Of a DNA stretch of 64,000 nucleotides, positions 18,375 to 28,276 are shown one piece after another (position 1 is the stretch's first letter; each line of letters begins with the position of its first letter). Location: the NCBI RefSeq assembly GCF_030160715.1, contig NZ_BSOW01000002.1, positions 186,001 to 250,000 on the forward strand, given 5' to 3'. This stretch comes from Bradyrhizobium iriomotense. Lineage in GTDB: Bacteria > Pseudomonadota > Alphaproteobacteria > Rhizobiales > Xanthobacteraceae. The translations under genes were made by a program, and so were the position numbers. The notes beneath the pieces are model-generated. The model was given only the letters and a program-made list of their open reading frames with translations, was not told where the DNA came from and ran no database searches.

Positions 18375-18749
18375 ATGGGGTATGACCGTTCGAGTGTCGA
18401 GGCCGTGGTGCAGGGCTATTTCGATGCGCTCTATGAAGGCGATGCCGACAAGCTCGGCGCGGTGTTCCACTCTTCCGCCGATCTGCGTTGGGTGGAAAAG
18501 GGTGAGCTCAAAATCCTGACCGTGCCGGACTGGCTCGCCTGGGTGCGCAAGCGGCCGTCGGCGAAGGCCGAAGGCAAGCCGCGCGAGGATTTCATCGTCA
18601 CCATCGACCGCTCGGACGACAAGACCGCTTTCATCAAGGTCAAATGCCAACTGCCACCCCGCTACTTCACCGACTATCTCGTGGCGATGAAGCTCGCCGA
18701 CGGCTGGCAGATCGTGTCGAAATCGTATCGATATGATCTGAAGGAGTGA
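18375..18749 (+). CDS. NTF2-like / lumazine-binding-type protein
   Basis: The 124-residue product reads as a cone-shaped NTF2-like fold: an N-terminal helix (VEAVVQGYFDALYEGDADKL), a hydrophobic sheet with the KVKCQLPPRYFTDYLVAM strand, and the closing GWQIVSKSYRYD. It resembles the putative lumazine-binding group within this superfamily, whose members bind or convert small molecules. No catalytic residues can be named from sequence alone. The ATG at 18375 follows AAGGAGAG, a good ribosome site. A beta-lactamase gene follows after about 190 bases. Confidence 0.8.
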   Translation: MGYDRSSVEAVVQGYFDALYEGDADKLGAVFHSSADLRWVEKGELKILTVPDWLAWVRKRPSAKAEGKPREDFIVTIDRSDDKTAFIKVKCQLPPRYFTDYLVAMKLADGWQIVSKSYRYDLKE

Positions 18750-18937
18750 GGAAGCGCCTGCTGTAAGGCAATCACTTGCCATGAATCGGCTGCGTTCCCT
18801 CCCCCTTGCGGGGGAGGGAGCACACCGCAATTTGCGGCGGCATGTCGCGTCACAAATTTGTCGAAGCCGGAGAGGAAACCGGAGTCCGCGTCGGATGGCG
18901 CGCGCCACCACCAAATGTCCCACTGCCAAGGATTCCC

Positions 18938-19795
18938 ATGCTGTTCGATCGTCGTTCGCTGCTCGCCTCGCTGTGCGCGCTGGCCGCAGGTCCCGTATTT
19001 GCTGAGGGCGCACCGCCTGCGCTTGAAACCTATGAACGCGAGAGCGGCGGGCGGGTCGGGTTCTATGCTGAAAATCTCAGCTCCGGCAAAAAGCTCGCCT
19101 GGCGCGCCGACGAGCGATTTGTCATGTGCTCTACGTTCAAGGCGTCGCTTGCGGCCTGCGTGCTGGCGCGCATCGATCGCGGCGAAGACCAGCTCGCCGC
19201 AACGGTCGGCTATGGCAGGGACGACCTGCTCGACTATGCGCCGGTGGCAAAGGAGAACCTTTCGAAAGGTGCGATGTCGGTCGGCGACATGTGCAAGGCC
19301 AGCGTCGAGCTCAGCGACAACACCTGCGCCAACCTTTTGCTGGCGCGAATCGGGGGACCGGCGGCACTCACCGCGTTCTGGCGCTCGCTCGGCGACACCA
19401 TTTCGCGGCTCGACCACAACGAGCCCGAGCTCAACCGTTCGCCGCCGGGCGACCCGCACGACACGACCACGCCCATCACCATGGCCGGCAATTTTCGCCA
19501 CCTCGTGCTCGGCGAAGCCTTGTCCGCGACCTCGCGCGCGCAACTCACCGAGTGGATGGTGAACTGCAAGACCGGCGCAAAACGACTGCGCGCGGGCCTC
19601 CCGGGAACCTGGAGGATCGGCGACAAGACCGGCAACAACGGCAAGGATGCTTCCGGCGACATTGCGGTGGCCTGGCCGAAGCCCGATACGCCGATCCTGA
19701 TTGCGGCCTACACCCAGGGCGGCACGCCGAACGCCGCGCAGATCGACACCGTGTTCGCAGCCATTGGCAAGCTGGTCGCCGAGCGGCTGGGATGA
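18938..19795 (+). CDS. Class A beta-lactamase
   Basis: This is a serine hydrolase of periplasmic beta-lactamase type. All class A motifs are present in the 285-residue protein: STFK at 65-68 (Ambler Ser70-x-x-Lys73), SDN at 126-128, EPELN at 162-166 (Glu166), and KTG at 230-232. Cysteine 64 sits just before the active serine, as in CTX-M and KPC enzymes, but the residue matching Cys238 of KPC is asparagine. The N-terminus FDRRSLLASL followed by a hydrophobic stretch and AxA resembles a Tat signal. Spectrum cannot be read from sequence. No ampR-like regulator is adjacent. ATG 18938 is chosen for the signal peptide. Confidence 0.94.
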   Translation: MLFDRRSLLASLCALAAGPVFAEGAPPALETYERESGGRVGFYAENLSSGKKLAWRADERFVMCSTFKASLAACVLARIDRGEDQLAATVGYGRDDLLDYAPVAKENLSKGAMSVGDMCKASVELSDNTCANLLLARIGGPAALTAFWRSLGDTISRLDHNEPELNRSPPGDPHDTTTPITMAGNFRHLVLGEALSATSRAQLTEWMVNCKTGAKRLRAGLPGTWRIGDKTGNNGKDASGDIAVAWPKPDTPILIAAYTQGGTPNAAQIDTVFAAIGKLVAERLG

Positions 19796-19840
19796 TCGGG
19801 CCGCATTGACCCGCGCCGCGCTTCCGGGGCAAGTGAAAGC

Positions 19841-21451
19841 ATGGTGGAAGCGCGATTTCAGATCTTTCTGATCCTGCTCACCGTGCTGGCAGGCACGGCG
19901 CTTCTGGCGCGGCGCTTCAACATTGCGCCCGCCATCCTGTTGATGCTGGCGGGCGTGGGCCTTGCCTTCGTGCCGGGCATGCCGCAGGTCGAGCTGCCGC
20001 CGGAACTCGTGCTGCTGCTGGTGCTGCCGCCGCTGATCTATTCGGCGAGCGTCGCCATGAGCTGGCGCGAGTTCAGGAACAACCTGCGCCCCATCGTGCT
20101 GCTCGCGGTCGGCGCCGTGATCTTCACCGCGGCGATGGTCGCAACCGCCGCGCATTTCCTGATCGGCATGCCCTGGACCGTCGGCTTCCTGCTCGGGGCC
20201 ATCGTCGCGCCGCCCGACGTGGTGGCGCCGCTCGCGATTGCGCGCAGGCTGCACATGCCGCGCCGCATCCTGGTCGTGCTCGAAGGCGAAGGGCTTGCCA
20301 ACGACGCCACCGCGCTGATCCTCTACCGCTTTGCGCTCGCCGCGATCATGACCGGCAGCTTCTCGCTGCCGCTTGCGACCGGCGAGTTCTTCCTCATCAT
20401 TGCCGGCGAGGTCGCCTATGGCGTCGGGGTCGGCTGGCTCTCCTTGCGCGCCCGCAAATGGGCGCGCGATCCGCAGGTCGAGATCACGCTGTCGCTGATC
20501 ACGCCCTACCTCGCCTATTGGCTGCCCGAACATGTCGGCGGAAGCGGCGTGATCGCCACCGTCGCCTGCGGCCTCTATGTGAGCTGGAACGGGCCGTTGT
20601 GGATTTCCTCGGCGACGCGCCTGCAGGGCATCTTCTTCTGGGACCTCGTGATCTACCTGATCGAGGGCATCCTGTTCCTGCTCACCGGCTTTCAGATGCG
20701 CGCGCTCTACGAGAAATCGAAGGCGTTTCCGCTCGACGAGATCCTGATCGCGACCGGCGTGGTCGTGGTCATCGTGGTGATGGCGCGCTTTGCCTGGGTC
20801 TATCCCGCGACCTATTTGCCGCGGATATTGAGCCCGAGCCTGCGCCGGCGCGATCCCTCGCCGCCCTGGCAATGGGTGTTCACGCTCGCCTTCACCGGCG
20901 TGCGCGGTGCGGTGTCGCTCGCGGCCGCGCTGGCGCTACCCTTCGTGCTGCCGGGCGGCGAGGCCTTCCCCTATCGCGACCTGATCCTGTTCGTCGCCTT
21001 CGGCGTCATCTTCATCACGCTGGTCGGCGTCGGCCTCGGCCTGCCCAAGGTGGTGCGATGGCTCGGCGTCGCCGAGGCCGGCCGCTCCGAGCACGTCGCC
21101 GAGCATGAGGCCGAGATCGCCGCGCGGCGCCAGGCCCTCGATGCAGCGCTGAGGTCGCTTGATGCCCTGGCCGAGGAGAAGGAGCTGTCCGACGAGGTCG
21201 TGAGCCTGCTGCGGGCACGGCACGATATCCGCGTCAATCAGCTCCCCTGCTCGCTCGATCCGGCCAGCCTCGGCCTCTCCGCCGCCGGCACCAGGCTGAC
21301 GCGCGAGCTGATCGCCGCAGAGCGCACGTTCATCCACGAGCTATTGCGTGACGGCAAGATCACCGACGAAGCGAGGCGCCGGATCGAGCGCGATCTCGAT
21401 CTGGAGGAAGCGAGTCTTGCGAACCGGGAGTTTCAGCGAGTGCCGTTGTAG
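19841..21451 (+). CDS. Cation/proton antiporter, CPA1 family
   Basis: This inner-membrane antiporter exchanges sodium or another monovalent cation for protons. The 536-residue protein has about twelve transmembrane helices, starting directly with FQIFLILLTVLAGTALLA. Characteristic motifs are PPLIYSA, VAPPDVVAPLAIARRL, EGEGLANDATALI and GVRGAVSLAAALALP. The last 130 residues form a hydrophilic cytosolic tail (roughly residues 405-536), as in YjcE/NhaP-like members. It starts 45 bases after the beta-lactamase gene and may be transcribed with it, although the functions are not obviously linked. Confidence 0.93.
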   Translation: MVEARFQIFLILLTVLAGTALLARRFNIAPAILLMLAGVGLAFVPGMPQVELPPELVLLLVLPPLIYSASVAMSWREFRNNLRPIVLLAVGAVIFTAAMVATAAHFLIGMPWTVGFLLGAIVAPPDVVAPLAIARRLHMPRRILVVLEGEGLANDATALILYRFALAAIMTGSFSLPLATGEFFLIIAGEVAYGVGVGWLSLRARKWARDPQVEITLSLITPYLAYWLPEHVGGSGVIATVACGLYVSWNGPLWISSATRLQGIFFWDLVIYLIEGILFLLTGFQMRALYEKSKAFPLDEILIATGVVVVIVVMARFAWVYPATYLPRILSPSLRRRDPSPPWQWVFTLAFTGVRGAVSLAAALALPFVLPGGEAFPYRDLILFVAFGVIFITLVGVGLGLPKVVRWLGVAEAGRSEHVAEHEAEIAARRQALDAALRSLDALAEEKELSDEVVSLLRARHDIRVNQLPCSLDPASLGLSAAGTRLTRELIAAERTFIHELLRDGKITDEARRRIERDLDLEEASLANREFQRVPL

Positions 21452-21465
21452 CGGCATCCTCAACT

Positions 21466-21606
21466 CGTCGTCCCGGACAAGCGAGCGGAGCAAGCGCCGA
21501 TCCGGGCCCCATAACCACAGGGAGAAGTTGTGGCGCGAGATGGTGGTTGCCAGTCGTCGCCAAACCACACCTTGGGGTTATGGGTCCCGGCCTTCGCCGG
21601 GACGAC
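21466..21606. repeat. REP-like composite repeat, GTCGTCCCGG...CCATAACCAC family, copy A
   Basis: The block opens with CGTCGTCCCGG, carries GGGCCCCATAACCACAGGGA, and closes with GGGTTATGGGTCCCGG, CCTTCGCCGGGACGAC. Its two ends are inverted relative to each other, and the last 20 bases form a hairpin (CCCGGC / GCCGGG around a short loop). It lies between the convergent antiporter and amidase genes. Related blocks are at 23481, 34971, 40826 and 59432. Confidence 0.8.
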
Positions 21607-21655
21607 ATCGGAGAGTGGGCAAGGCCTGCCCACATCGTCATCGCTCAATGACACA

Positions 21656-22486
21656 CTAATGCTTCTCGCAAAACTCCTTCATCGCCCCTGCCACCGCCGT
21701 CGCAATCACCTCTTGCCGCTCCGGCGAATTCATCGCCATCTCCTCGTCGCGATTGATGATGGAGCCCGCCTCCAGCAGCACCGCGGCGCTCTTCGTGCGT
21801 GAGAGTACCACGAGCTGGTCGTAGCGATAGACGCCAAACTCCTTGTCCAGCAGATCGTGACGATAGCGCCCCATCAGCGGCAGCGTGTACTGCTGCGCAT
21901 AAGTCAGGTCCTGCGCCTTCAACTCCCTGCCGAGAAGGCGCGCGAACGCAAGGCTCGCCGCGTATCGCGGATTCTGCCGCGAGACGAACAGCGAATGGCC
22001 GGAGAAACGGTCGCTGAAATGGCTTCTTGCGCCCTCGAACTCCCACTCCTCGAGGAATTTGTCCGGCACGGCGTCGTGATGGATCGAGAGAAAGAGATCG
22101 GCTCGCCAGTCGTTGGCGGCGTTGACGCGCTTGAACAGGCTCGGCCTCGCCCTGCCCTCCGTCACCAAGAGACGCGTCGTGGAAAAGCCTTCCGACTTCA
22201 GCTTCGTAGCGATGAGCCTGGCAAGCCGCAGATTGAACGCGAACTCGGGATCGTTGCGCGCGCTGTCCGCACCGGGCGATTCGGCGGTGTGGCCGACATC
22301 CACGACGATGCGGAAATTAGCCGGCTCGCATTTTTCAGGCGCGAGCTTAGCATTGGGCTTGGGCTTCGCGCGCACGATCTTCCGCTTCGGCACGGCATGG
22401 CTTGAATCGATCGGCGCGAGCGGAAGCAGCAAAGCAACGACGATTGCAACGATGCTCCGCGCCGATGGCCGCTTCGCTTTGCCCAC
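21656..22486 (-). CDS. N-acetylmuramoyl-L-alanine amidase (Amidase_3)
   Basis: The enzyme cuts the bond between muramic acid and the stem peptide during cell separation or recycling, in the periplasm. The 276-residue protein has an N-terminal hydrophobic export segment (SIVAIVVALLLPLAPIDSSHA), then an Amidase_3 domain with the zinc histidine in VVDVGHTAESPG, the IHHDAVPDKF segment with the second histidine, and EAGSI near the C-terminus with the catalytic glutamate. It has no AMIN or LysM domain. It is convergent with the antiporter gene across a repeat block. Confidence 0.9.
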   Translation of the reverse strand: MGKAKRPSARSIVAIVVALLLPLAPIDSSHAVPKRKIVRAKPKPNAKLAPEKCEPANFRIVVDVGHTAESPGADSARNDPEFAFNLRLARLIATKLKSEGFSTTRLLVTEGRARPSLFKRVNAANDWRADLFLSIHHDAVPDKFLEEWEFEGARSHFSDRFSGHSLFVSRQNPRYAASLAFARLLGRELKAQDLTYAQQYTLPLMGRYRHDLLDKEFGVYRYDQLVVLSRTKSAAVLLEAGSIINRDEEMAMNSPERQEVIATAVAGAMKEFCEKH

Positions 22487-22502
22487 GCTACCGCACCGTT
22501 GA

Positions 22503-23399
22503 CTACACCGGCCGCTCGCCCTTCACCGTCACGCGCGTCCCTGACCGCGTGTGCGGCCAGTAATCCCACATCGCGCGATGCTGGGTGCAGCGATTGTCCC
22601 AGAAGGCGATGGCGTTCTCGGTCCAGCGGAAGCGACACTGGAACAGCGGGTTTTCGGCGTGCTGGTAGAGATAGGCCAGCATCGCGTCGCTCTCGTCGCG
22701 GGGAATGCCGTTGATGTAGCGGGTAAAGCCGCGGTTGACGTAGAGGGCCTTCTTGCCCGTGACCGGGTGCGTGCGCACCACCGGGTGCTCGGCATGCGGA
22801 TAGCTCGGCTTGTCGGCGACGCCGTAGTTGGCGTAGAGCCCGCGATAGATCGGCTCGCCGTCATGCAGCGCGGTGAGGCCGTCGAGATAGGCTTTCATGC
22901 GGTCCGACAGCGCCTCATAGGCCGCGTACATGTTGGCGAACAGAGTGTCACCGCCACGCGGCGGGCATTGCTTGATGTAGAGGATCGAGCCCATGGGCGG
23001 CTCGAGGTCGCAGGACACGTCGGAATGCCAGCCCTCGCCATTGGCGCGCGGCGAGTTCGCGTCGGCATAGATCTTCATCAGCGCGGGATCTTCGTCCTCA
23101 TGCGGAGCCGCGGGGTGAAAATGCAGCTCGCCGAACTTGCGGCCGAAGGCGAGATGCTGCTGCGGCGTAATGTGCTGGTCGCGGAAGAAGATGACGAGGT
23201 TTTCGGCGAGCGCGCGATGGACCTCGTCCATCTGCCGGTTGGAACGGGAGTCGTCAGAGACGAGCTTGCCGACATCGACGCCCGTGATTTCCGCGCCGAT
23301 GATCGGCGTGAGTTTTTCGACGGCGATGGTCTCGTAGGGCGCACCGTCCTCCGCCATGTGGCGATAGCGAGGACCCTGCTTGCCGGCGAGCGAGCTCAT
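22503..23399 (-). CDS. TauD/TfdA-family Fe(II)/2-oxoglutarate dioxygenase
   Basis: The 298-residue protein is a taurine-dioxygenase-type enzyme. It shows the iron-binding HxD in WHSDVS, the distal histidine in CTQHRAMWDYWPHTRSGTRV and the arginine there that binds 2-oxoglutarate. The family oxidises taurine, alkylsulfonates, sulfate esters or aryloxyalkanoates, with release of sulfite or sulfate in the sulfur-scavenging members. No ssu or tau genes are adjacent, although a sulfonate-type ABC transporter lies 18 kb away. The ATG at 23399 is chosen because GGGAG lies nine bases upstream; a longer frame starts at a TTG. Confidence 0.88.
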   Translation of the reverse strand: MSSLAGKQGPRYRHMAEDGAPYETIAVEKLTPIIGAEITGVDVGKLVSDDSRSNRQMDEVHRALAENLVIFFRDQHITPQQHLAFGRKFGELHFHPAAPHEDEDPALMKIYADANSPRANGEGWHSDVSCDLEPPMGSILYIKQCPPRGGDTLFANMYAAYEALSDRMKAYLDGLTALHDGEPIYRGLYANYGVADKPSYPHAEHPVVRTHPVTGKKALYVNRGFTRYINGIPRDESDAMLAYLYQHAENPLFQCRFRWTENAIAFWDNRCTQHRAMWDYWPHTRSGTRVTVKGERPV

Positions 23400-23480
23400 G
23401 GGTGTTGCTCCCAATCATTGTTGATTGAGGGCATCGTAGCGCGCGGTGATGGATGTGCAATGCGCACCGCAAACACAACT

Positions 23481-23650
23481 CGTCGTCCCGGGGCGCGCCA
23501 CCGGGTCCGCGCGAAGCGCGGCCCGATAACAGGCTCCGCGCGAGCCCGGGACTCATAACCACGGAATTGAGTTTGGCGAAGACTTGGAGCCGTCACCCCG
23601 CGCCATAACCACGGCCTGTGGTTATTGGTCCCGGCCTTCGCCGGGACGAC
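23481..23650. repeat. REP-like composite repeat, copy B
   Basis: This copy begins CGTCGTCCCGGGGCGCGCC, contains two CATAACCACGG segments, and ends GGTTATTGGTCCCGGCCTTC, GCCGGGACGAC. Internal hairpins include GGTCCGCGCGAAGCGCGGCC. The block is longer than copy A because of an extra internal module. It lies upstream of the TauD gene and downstream of ispG, both on the minus strand. Confidence 0.8.
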
Positions 23651-23695
23651 AACCGAGTACGAGGTGCGAGCGGAGCAAGATTACTCCGTCTCTGG

Positions 23696-24988
<1,293 letters not shown>

Positions 24989-24991
24989 ATA

Positions 24992-25945
24992 TCAGGTTTT
25001 GGTGACATTCAGCAATGCATCGCGCGGGGCCGCAGCGTCTTGGCTGGGACGGTTAATCAGAAAAAGCCCAGCAATTACAAGGACAGCTGCCGCCCCGAAC
25101 GTCAGGCTGAGGGTGTCATGCAAGATGAAATAGCTAGCGACGACGCCAAACAAAGGGGTGATGAAGGTAAAAGCCGACAATTTGCTGGCCGAATAGGCCT
25201 TCACGAGCCCGAACCAAAGCGTGAACGTGGCTCCGACCACCCAGACCGCCTGGAACACCATCAGTGTGATCGACAGCGGGCGGGGCGTGTGCGGGATGGT
25301 TTCGCCCATGAGGTACGCGGCCAGGCCCAGGATCGGGATCGATATCGCGACCTGGTAACCCATCGCCTTTTCCGGCGGGACGAGGCGCAGTCGCGTCGAC
25401 TTGGCGATCAGCGTAGTCGCCGCCCACAGCGCGGCGCCGCCGACGATGAGGAGATCGCCGAGCAGCACCTGTGAATCCACGTTCGGCTGCGGCACACCGA
25501 TTGCGAGGGCAACGCCGGCAAAGCTGATGGCGAGGCCGAGCCATTGTGTGCCGCTCAGCCTCTCGCCCAGCACCTGATAGGAGCCGAGCGCGACGAAGAA
25601 CGGCGCGGTGTAGAGGAACACGACCGCGCGGGACGCCGGGGTGAAGCGCAGGCCCTCATAGATCAGCACGAACTCGGCGCCGAACATCAGCCCGGCGATG
25701 AGGCCTGCGGCAAGCGTGCCGTCGCGCTCGAAGAACTTTGCCCCGCGCAAGGTGCCGATCATGAACAGCACCGGCAGCGCGCCCATCGAGCGGATGGTCG
25801 CCTGTAGCATCGGCGGAATATCCGGGATGACGAGCTTCACCGCGATCTGGTTAAACCCCCAGGTCAGGCACAGCATGAGCATCAGGGCGATGGCGCCGGC
25901 GCTCAACGGGCGGCCGGCGGACGGGCTTGCTGGTTCAATCGACAT
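24992..25945 (-). CDS. EamA-family DMT transporter
   Basis: This is an inner-membrane permease of 317 residues with about ten hydrophobic segments in two EamA repeats. Examples are AIALMLMLCLTWGFNQIAVK, YTAPFFVALGSYQVLGE and FTFITPLFGVVASYFIL. Relatives export metabolites or drugs, but the substrate is not identifiable here. It lies three bases upstream of ispG on the same strand, so the two genes are probably co-transcribed, although no functional link is obvious. A Zur-like gene precedes it on the same strand 32 bases away. Confidence 0.9.
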   Translation of the reverse strand: MSIEPASPSAGRPLSAGAIALMLMLCLTWGFNQIAVKLVIPDIPPMLQATIRSMGALPVLFMIGTLRGAKFFERDGTLAAGLIAGLMFGAEFVLIYEGLRFTPASRAVVFLYTAPFFVALGSYQVLGERLSGTQWLGLAISFAGVALAIGVPQPNVDSQVLLGDLLIVGGAALWAATTLIAKSTRLRLVPPEKAMGYQVAISIPILGLAAYLMGETIPHTPRPLSITLMVFQAVWVVGATFTLWFGLVKAYSASKLSAFTFITPLFGVVASYFILHDTLSLTFGAAAVLVIAGLFLINRPSQDAAAPRDALLNVTKT

Positions 25946-25977
25946 GTCTTCCCGGGGCCGGCTTTACGCCGTTGTTA

Positions 25978-26487
25978 TCAAGAAGCTTTCTGACAATGGG
26001 TGCAGGTGCCCGTGATCTCGACCACGGACAGTTTGGGAGCAAAACCCGAGGCGCGCGCAGCCTGGTTGAGGCCTTGCGCGACGGACGCGGCCGGAATCTC
26101 GCCGACCAGGCCGCAGCGCTCGCAGATCAGGAACGCAACCGCCGGGACCGCGTCATGGTCGTGGGCGCAGGCGAGATAGGCGTTGCGACTCTCGATGCGA
26201 TGCACGAGGCCGTTGGCCATCAAAAAATCGAGCGCGCGATAGACCGTGATCGGCGCCGGCCGCGGCATCGATTTGGCCAGCTCGTCGATCACCTCATAGG
26301 CGCCGAGCGGACGGTGGCTGGACAAGAGCGCCTGCAGCACGTGACGGCGGATCGGCGTGAATTTCTGCGCGCGCTGCTCGCAGACCGCCTCCGCATGCGT
26401 CAAGGCATCCGCGGTACAGCGGCGGTGATCGTGGTCAGGCGCGGGAAAGGCCGGCTTTGCGAGAGTCATCGCGCTAGTCTTTAGCAT
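25978..26487 (-). CDS. zur: Fur-family regulator, Zur-like
   Basis: This is a zinc-responsive DNA-binding repressor by resemblance. The 169-residue protein has the Fur winged-helix (FTPIRRHVLQALLSSHRPLG and ITVYRALDFLMANGLVHRIE), a histidine-rich metal segment CAHDHD, and the two structural-zinc pairs CERC and CTHC. The pattern fits Zur better than Fur or Irr. No high-affinity zinc transporter genes (znuABC) are adjacent in this window. The alternative start at 26469 (MTLAKPAF) is equally plausible. Confidence 0.85.
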   Translation of the reverse strand: MLKTSAMTLAKPAFPAPDHDHRRCTADALTHAEAVCEQRAQKFTPIRRHVLQALLSSHRPLGAYEVIDELAKSMPRPAPITVYRALDFLMANGLVHRIESRNAYLACAHDHDAVPAVAFLICERCGLVGEIPAASVAQGLNQAARASGFAPKLSVVEITGTCTHCQKAS

Positions 26488-26582
26488 TTCCGGACCGGGA
26501 ACCCAAAGGGCGCGGCTTCGAATGGCTGCCAGCCATGCTTTTGCGGTGGAGCAGCGCCGCGCTAATTTGCCATGAAATAATC

Positions 26583-26596
26583 ATAAGCTTGCTTAT
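26583..26596. promoter_or_regulatory. Probable MarR operator upstream of the efflux operon
   Basis: ATAAGC-TT-GCTTAT is a perfect inverted repeat. The hexamer AAGCTT recurs at 26586, 26605 and 26621, ending on the start codon at 26627, in an AT-rich stretch unlike the flanking sequence. A repeated palindromic element directly before a marR-type gene is the usual arrangement for autoregulation. Function is inferred. Confidence 0.6.
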
Positions 26597-26626
26597 TATA
26601 TGCCAAGCTTATTGGAGACCAAGCTT

Positions 26627-27109
26627 ATGAGCCGCACGTCGGTGGATCAGAACTTCCTGTTCACGCTCGGCGAGCTGTATCGCCTGCTGCGGGTCTATGC
26701 CGACAAGGAGGCATCCCGCTATGGCATCACCCGCGCGCAATGGGCGGTGCTGGCCAAGGTCGAGCGCAGCGAGGGCATGAAGCAGTCCGAGCTCGCCGAG
26801 CTCCTGGAGATGCAGCCGATTACGCTAACGCGGCTGATCGACAAGCTCTGCGACAACGACTGGATCGAGCGCCGCAGCGACGCCTCCGACCGCCGCGTCA
26901 AGCGCCTCCATCTGAAGAAGGCCGGCCGCGCGCTGCTCGGCAAGATGAGCGGCCTGAAGTCGGAGCTCACGGCCAACGCGCTCGACGGCATCAACCCGGC
27001 GGACGCCCACCGTCTCCTCACCCAACTCGAAACAATCAAGGAAAACGTGCGTAACGCGATCCAGACCAGCGGCGCGGAACAAACACGTAGGGAGCAGCGC
27101 TATGGCTGA
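26627..27109 (+). CDS. MarR-family regulator of an efflux operon
   Basis: The 160-residue protein shows the MarR winged-helix pattern: RYGITRAQWAVLAKVERSEG, the LAELLEMQPITLTRLIDKLC recognition helices and the wing DASDRRVKRLHLKKAGRALL. It overlaps emrA by eight bases (the emrA ATG is at 27102), so the gene, emrA and emrB form an operon likely repressed by this protein. The ATG at 26627 is chosen because it gives MSRTSVDQNF; the longer frame from 26600 overlaps the operator-like repeats. Confidence 0.9.
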   Translation: MSRTSVDQNFLFTLGELYRLLRVYADKEASRYGITRAQWAVLAKVERSEGMKQSELAELLEMQPITLTRLIDKLCDNDWIERRSDASDRRVKRLHLKKAGRALLGKMSGLKSELTANALDGINPADAHRLLTQLETIKENVRNAIQTSGAEQTRREQRYG

Positions 27110-28271
27110 CCAAGTCCTCAAGTTCCAGCCCGAGCAGAAGGGCGGCCCAAGCGGCAAGCCCACCAAGAAGCTCGCGGCCGAGCCGCGCCGCCGCCTGCTG
27201 GCGGGCCTGCGCCGCTACCGCCGCTTCCTCCTGATGGTGGTGCTGCCCGCGGCGGCCGCGATCGGCGGCATCACCTTCTATCTGCATGGCGGACGCTATG
27301 TCGGCACCGACGATGCCTATGTCGGCGCGCAGAAGGTGCTGGTGACGCCCGACATCTCCGGCAAGATCGACAAGGTCGTCGTGAAAGAGGGCCAGATCGT
27401 CAAGCAGGGCGACGAGCTGTTCGAGATCGATCCGGTTCCGTTCCGCCTCGCGGTGGAGGAGACCAAGGCGCAGCTCGCCCAAGCCAGGACCACCTACGAC
27501 AACCTCGTCGCCAACGTCAAAATCTACGGCCAGATGCTGGATCTCGCCCAGCAGGGCATGGACCTGAAGCAGCGCGACGTCGAGCGCAAGCAGGCGCTGG
27601 TGAAGAACAATTATGGCTCGCAGCTCGACCTGGACAACGCGTCGAACGCGATGGTCACGGCCGGCGCGCAGGCGCAGTTCGTCAAGCAGCAGCTCTCCAA
27701 CGCGAAGACGCAGCTGCTCGGCAATCCCGACCTGCCGCTGGAAGAGTTCCCGCCCTATGTGCAGGCCAAGGCCAAGCTGGATGACGCCCAGCGCAATCTC
27801 GACCACACCGTGCTGCGCGCCCCGATGAGCGGCGTGGCAACCCAGGTCGACCAGATCCAGCTCGGCCGTTTCGTCGCCGCCGGCACGCCGGTGTTCTCCA
27901 TCGTCGACATCGCCCACCCCTGGGTCGACGCCAATCCGAAGGAGAGCGACCTCACCCATGTCGCGGTCGGCCAGGCGGTCACGCTCGAGGTCGACGCGTT
28001 CCCCAACCATGTGTTCAAGGGCAAGATCGGCTCGCTGTCGCCGGGCACCGGCGCGCAGTTCGCGATCCTGCCGCCGCAGAACGCCACCGGCAATTTCGTC
28101 AAGGTCGTGCAGCGCGTGCCGGTGCGAATCTATTTCGACGACAACGACAAGTTCGTGAAGAAGCTGAAGGCCGGCATGAGCGTCTATGCCAACATCGACA
28201 CCGGCCACCAGCGCTCGCTCGCCGGCCTGCTCGGCCTGTCGGCAACGGCCAACCAGGACAAGGAAGACTGA
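27102..28271 (+). CDS. emrA: HlyD/EmrA-type efflux adaptor
   Basis: This periplasmic adaptor links an inner-membrane exporter to an outer-membrane channel. The 389-residue protein has one N-terminal membrane anchor (FLLMVVLPAAAAIGGITFYL), the paired lipoyl half-motifs of the HlyD family (KVLVTPDISGKIDKVVVKEGQIVKQGDELFEI region and VLRAPMSGVATQV), a helical hairpin between them, and a beta-barrel domain. It overlaps the marR gene upstream and is five bases from emrB downstream. No outer-membrane channel gene is in this operon. Confidence 0.92.
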   Translation: MADQVLKFQPEQKGGPSGKPTKKLAAEPRRRLLAGLRRYRRFLLMVVLPAAAAIGGITFYLHGGRYVGTDDAYVGAQKVLVTPDISGKIDKVVVKEGQIVKQGDELFEIDPVPFRLAVEETKAQLAQARTTYDNLVANVKIYGQMLDLAQQGMDLKQRDVERKQALVKNNYGSQLDLDNASNAMVTAGAQAQFVKQQLSNAKTQLLGNPDLPLEEFPPYVQAKAKLDDAQRNLDHTVLRAPMSGVATQVDQIQLGRFVAAGTPVFSIVDIAHPWVDANPKESDLTHVAVGQAVTLEVDAFPNHVFKGKIGSLSPGTGAQFAILPPQNATGNFVKVVQRVPVRIYFDDNDKFVKKLKAGMSVYANIDTGHQRSLAGLLGLSATANQDKED

Positions 28272-28276
28272 CGTCG

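Noticed and set aside
18799..18822. Hairpin CCTCCCCCTTGCGGGGGAGG before the beta-lactamase gene, considered as a riboswitch or attenuator
   Set aside because: It is a simple GC palindrome similar to the one at 33586-33611, with no T run or conserved RNA motif; it is better read as a short dispersed repeat.
18674..20872. Minus-strand frame of 732 codons across the beta-lactamase and antiporter genes
   Set aside because: It spans two complete plus-strand genes with all catalytic motifs, and has no domain of its own.
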